Made by a program: the position numbers and the translations under genes. Below are positions 31,121 to 32,313 of a stretch of DNA of 32,313 nucleotides, piece after piece (position 1 is the first letter of the stretch; each line of letters starts with the position of its first letter). The notes below the pieces were generated by a model, which worked only from the letters and a program-made list of their open reading frames with translations, was not told the origin of the DNA and ran no database searches. Location: assembly GCA_003695675.1 (NCBI GenBank), contig RFIA01000036.1, positions 1 to 32,313 on the forward strand, written 5' to 3'. Source of the stretch: Chloroflexota bacterium. Lineage in GTDB: Bacteria > Chloroflexota > Anaerolineae > Aggregatilineales > Phototrophicaceae.

Positions 31121-32098
31121 TTAGGAAAATAATTTGGCAATTGATTGATGTTCTTCCGGTGTCAGCGGATGCGAGAGCGCTTCGCGTACCGGGTCGAAAT
31201 GTGCCAATCTGCGCGGGCCGACAATCGGCGCTGTTACTTGTGGCGTACTCATCACCCACGCGAGTGCTAGTCCCGCCATGCTGATGCTGCGTCGCTGCGC
31301 TTCGGCTTTTAAGCGATCAAGCCCGTCAAATGTTTCCCGTGTCCAATGCTTGAGATACGGTTCGGGGCGCAGCGTCATCCGTGAACCGGATGGATAATCT
31401 TGCTCAAAATGATATTTCCCGGTCAACAAGCCGCCACTCAACGGACTGAATGGGGTATAACCGAGCTTTTGATCGTCACACAATGCGAACATCTCGCGTT
31501 CATCATCGCGGTCGAGGAGATTGTATCCGTTCTGCACCCACTCAAAGCGATGTAGATTGTATTTGTCGCTTATCCATAAGGCCTTCGTCATTAACCACGC
31601 CGGCATTTGCGACGCGCCGATGTAACGGACTTTGCCGACACGAATCAGGTCATCAAGTGCCCGCAATGTTTCGTCAAGTGGTGTGTCGGGGTCGGGTTCG
31701 TGAATCAGGTACATATCGAGATAATCGGTGCCCAATCGCCTCAGGCTTGCGTCGATTTGTTGCAGAATGTGCCGCCGCGACAATCCGCGATCATTCGGCC
31801 CGTCGCCGACCGGATTGAATACTTTGGAACTGAGCAATAACTGTTGCCGGACTGCTGTGCCTTTTTGCTTGAGCCACTTGCCGATATACGTTTCGCTGCG
31901 TCCACCGCCATACGCATTGGCCGTATCGAAAAAGTTGATGCCCATCTCGAAGGCAGCATCCATCAGCATGAAAGCCTCTGCTTCGCTCTCGCCTTTGCCG
32001 AAAAATGCCGGTGCGCTGCCGACACCGCCAAAGTTGCCACAGCCAAGACCGACTGCCGAGATTTTCAACCCGGTATTGCCGAGTGTTTTGTAGTGCAT
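31121..32098 (-). CDS. Aldo/keto reductase
   Basis: 325 aa from ATG 32098, with GGAAAG (32110-32105) 6 nt upstream; the reading further upstream to 32302 adds low-quality sequence and is rejected. The catalytic tetrad is visible: D58 and Y63 in 'INFFDTANAYGGG', K92 in 'LLLSSKVF', H133 in 'LDMYLIHEPDPDTP'. 'GLSRRHILQQIDASLRRLGT' and 'YTPFSPLSGGLLTGKY' are typical of the YghZ/Gpr-like and potassium-channel-beta-like AKR branch, NADPH-dependent carbonyl reductases. The C-terminal 'ALAWVMSTPQVTAPIVGPRR' binds the cofactor. It ends 18 nt before the cyclodeaminase start, so it likely leads this operon. Physiological substrate unknown. Confidence 0.92.
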   Translation of the reverse strand: MHYKTLGNTGLKISAVGLGCGNFGGVGSAPAFFGKGESEAEAFMLMDAAFEMGINFFDTANAYGGGRSETYIGKWLKQKGTAVRQQLLLSSKVFNPVGDGPNDRGLSRRHILQQIDASLRRLGTDYLDMYLIHEPDPDTPLDETLRALDDLIRVGKVRYIGASQMPAWLMTKALWISDKYNLHRFEWVQNGYNLLDRDDEREMFALCDDQKLGYTPFSPLSGGLLTGKYHFEQDYPSGSRMTLRPEPYLKHWTRETFDGLDRLKAEAQRRSISMAGLALAWVMSTPQVTAPIVGPRRLAHFDPVREALSHPLTPEEHQSIAKLFS

Positions 32099-32186
32099 TG
32101 TTGTCTTTCCGCAGGTAAATTCCACCCCTACTGTAACATCCATCGATAAGCGTCGCAAAAAGATGGCCTGATTGTTTATTCGATTT

Positions 32187-32215
32187 TTGCCCGTTTTTGA
32201 TTTTCGCGTTACAAT
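32187..32215 (+). promoter_or_regulatory. Promoter for a gene beyond the right edge
   Basis: TTGCCC (32187-32192), 17-nt spacer, TACAAT (32210-32215) on the + strand. An AAAGGAG ribosome binding site at 32301-32307 ends the window, so a + strand gene should start within a few bases of position 32313. A GTAACTACTC element (32244-32253), matching the start of the dispersed repeat, lies in its leader. Confidence 0.55.
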
Positions 32216-32313
32216 TGCTAATGCTGCGTTATTCAGATACAGTGTAACTACTCGGGTGGATTGTTGAACCTCGAAAATATTTAAACTGTTTCTAAAAACC
32301 AAAGGAGTAACAA

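Overview
The window looks like a chromosomal stretch from an uncultured-type bacterium, most likely a Chloroflexota (Anaerolineae-like) lineage. That placement is inference from gene style: LysM and bacterial SH3 domains on contractile-injection genes, Thr/Pro/Ala/Gln-rich linkers, frequent GTG/TTG starts, a SAM-I riboswitch on metK, and dispersed 'CTTTGTGCCTTTGCGGTTCAAT' intergenic repeats. No rRNA, tRNA, CRISPR array or transposase was seen.

Region 1 (1-10457, all + strand) is the 3' half of an extracellular contractile injection system (eCIS; Afp/PVC/MAC-like) operon. In order it holds: a partial low-complexity protein with a conserved C-terminal helix, an Afp7-like tube-cap protein with LysM, a gpD-like spike hub, a gpV/gp5-like spike tip, a PAAR tip, a gp25 wedge protein, a large Afp11-like baseplate J protein with a four-fold repeated insert, a short Afp12-like paralogue, a P2 gpI-type tail protein, and a fibre-like protein ending in LysM plus SH3b. 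Genes overlap or nearly touch. Sheath, inner tube, tape measure and AAA+ ATPase genes must lie upstream of the window. A hairpin at about 10486-10526 separates this operon from the convergent genes that follow.

Region 2 (10556-18854) is accessory. Two overlapping minus-strand genes encode 2-TM proteins resembling the SLATT/DUF4231 superfamily. Divergent from them is a leaderless 1814-aa protein: an SH3-like N-terminus, a chitosanase/lysozyme-like domain, eight SH3b repeats of the same type as the one on the eCIS fibre, and a clan GH-A glycosidase-like C-terminus. A SAM methyltransferase gene overlaps its stop by ATGA. My main hypothesis is that these are companions (payload, membrane partner or release factor) of the injection system.

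Region 3 (18917-26329) is housekeeping: a purine-type phosphoribosyltransferase, a class IV aminotransferase (possibly PabC), a methyltransferase with a zinc ribbon, a membrane-anchored unknown, metK under a SAM-I riboswitch with a well-resolved terminator/antiterminator, and folate genes folE (-) and folB-folK (+). SAM supply and folate synthesis therefore lie side by side.

Region 4 (26335-32313): immediately after folK lies a second leaderless hydrolase, a TIM-barrel-like domain joined by a Thr/Pro linker to a C39-like cysteine peptidase. Then comes a minus-strand, closely spaced four-gene operon: aldo/keto reductase, ornithine cyclodeaminase-family protein, threonine dehydratase-family enzyme and a soluble GAF histidine kinase. 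The right edge carries a good + strand promoter and a ribosome binding site for a gene that starts just outside the window.
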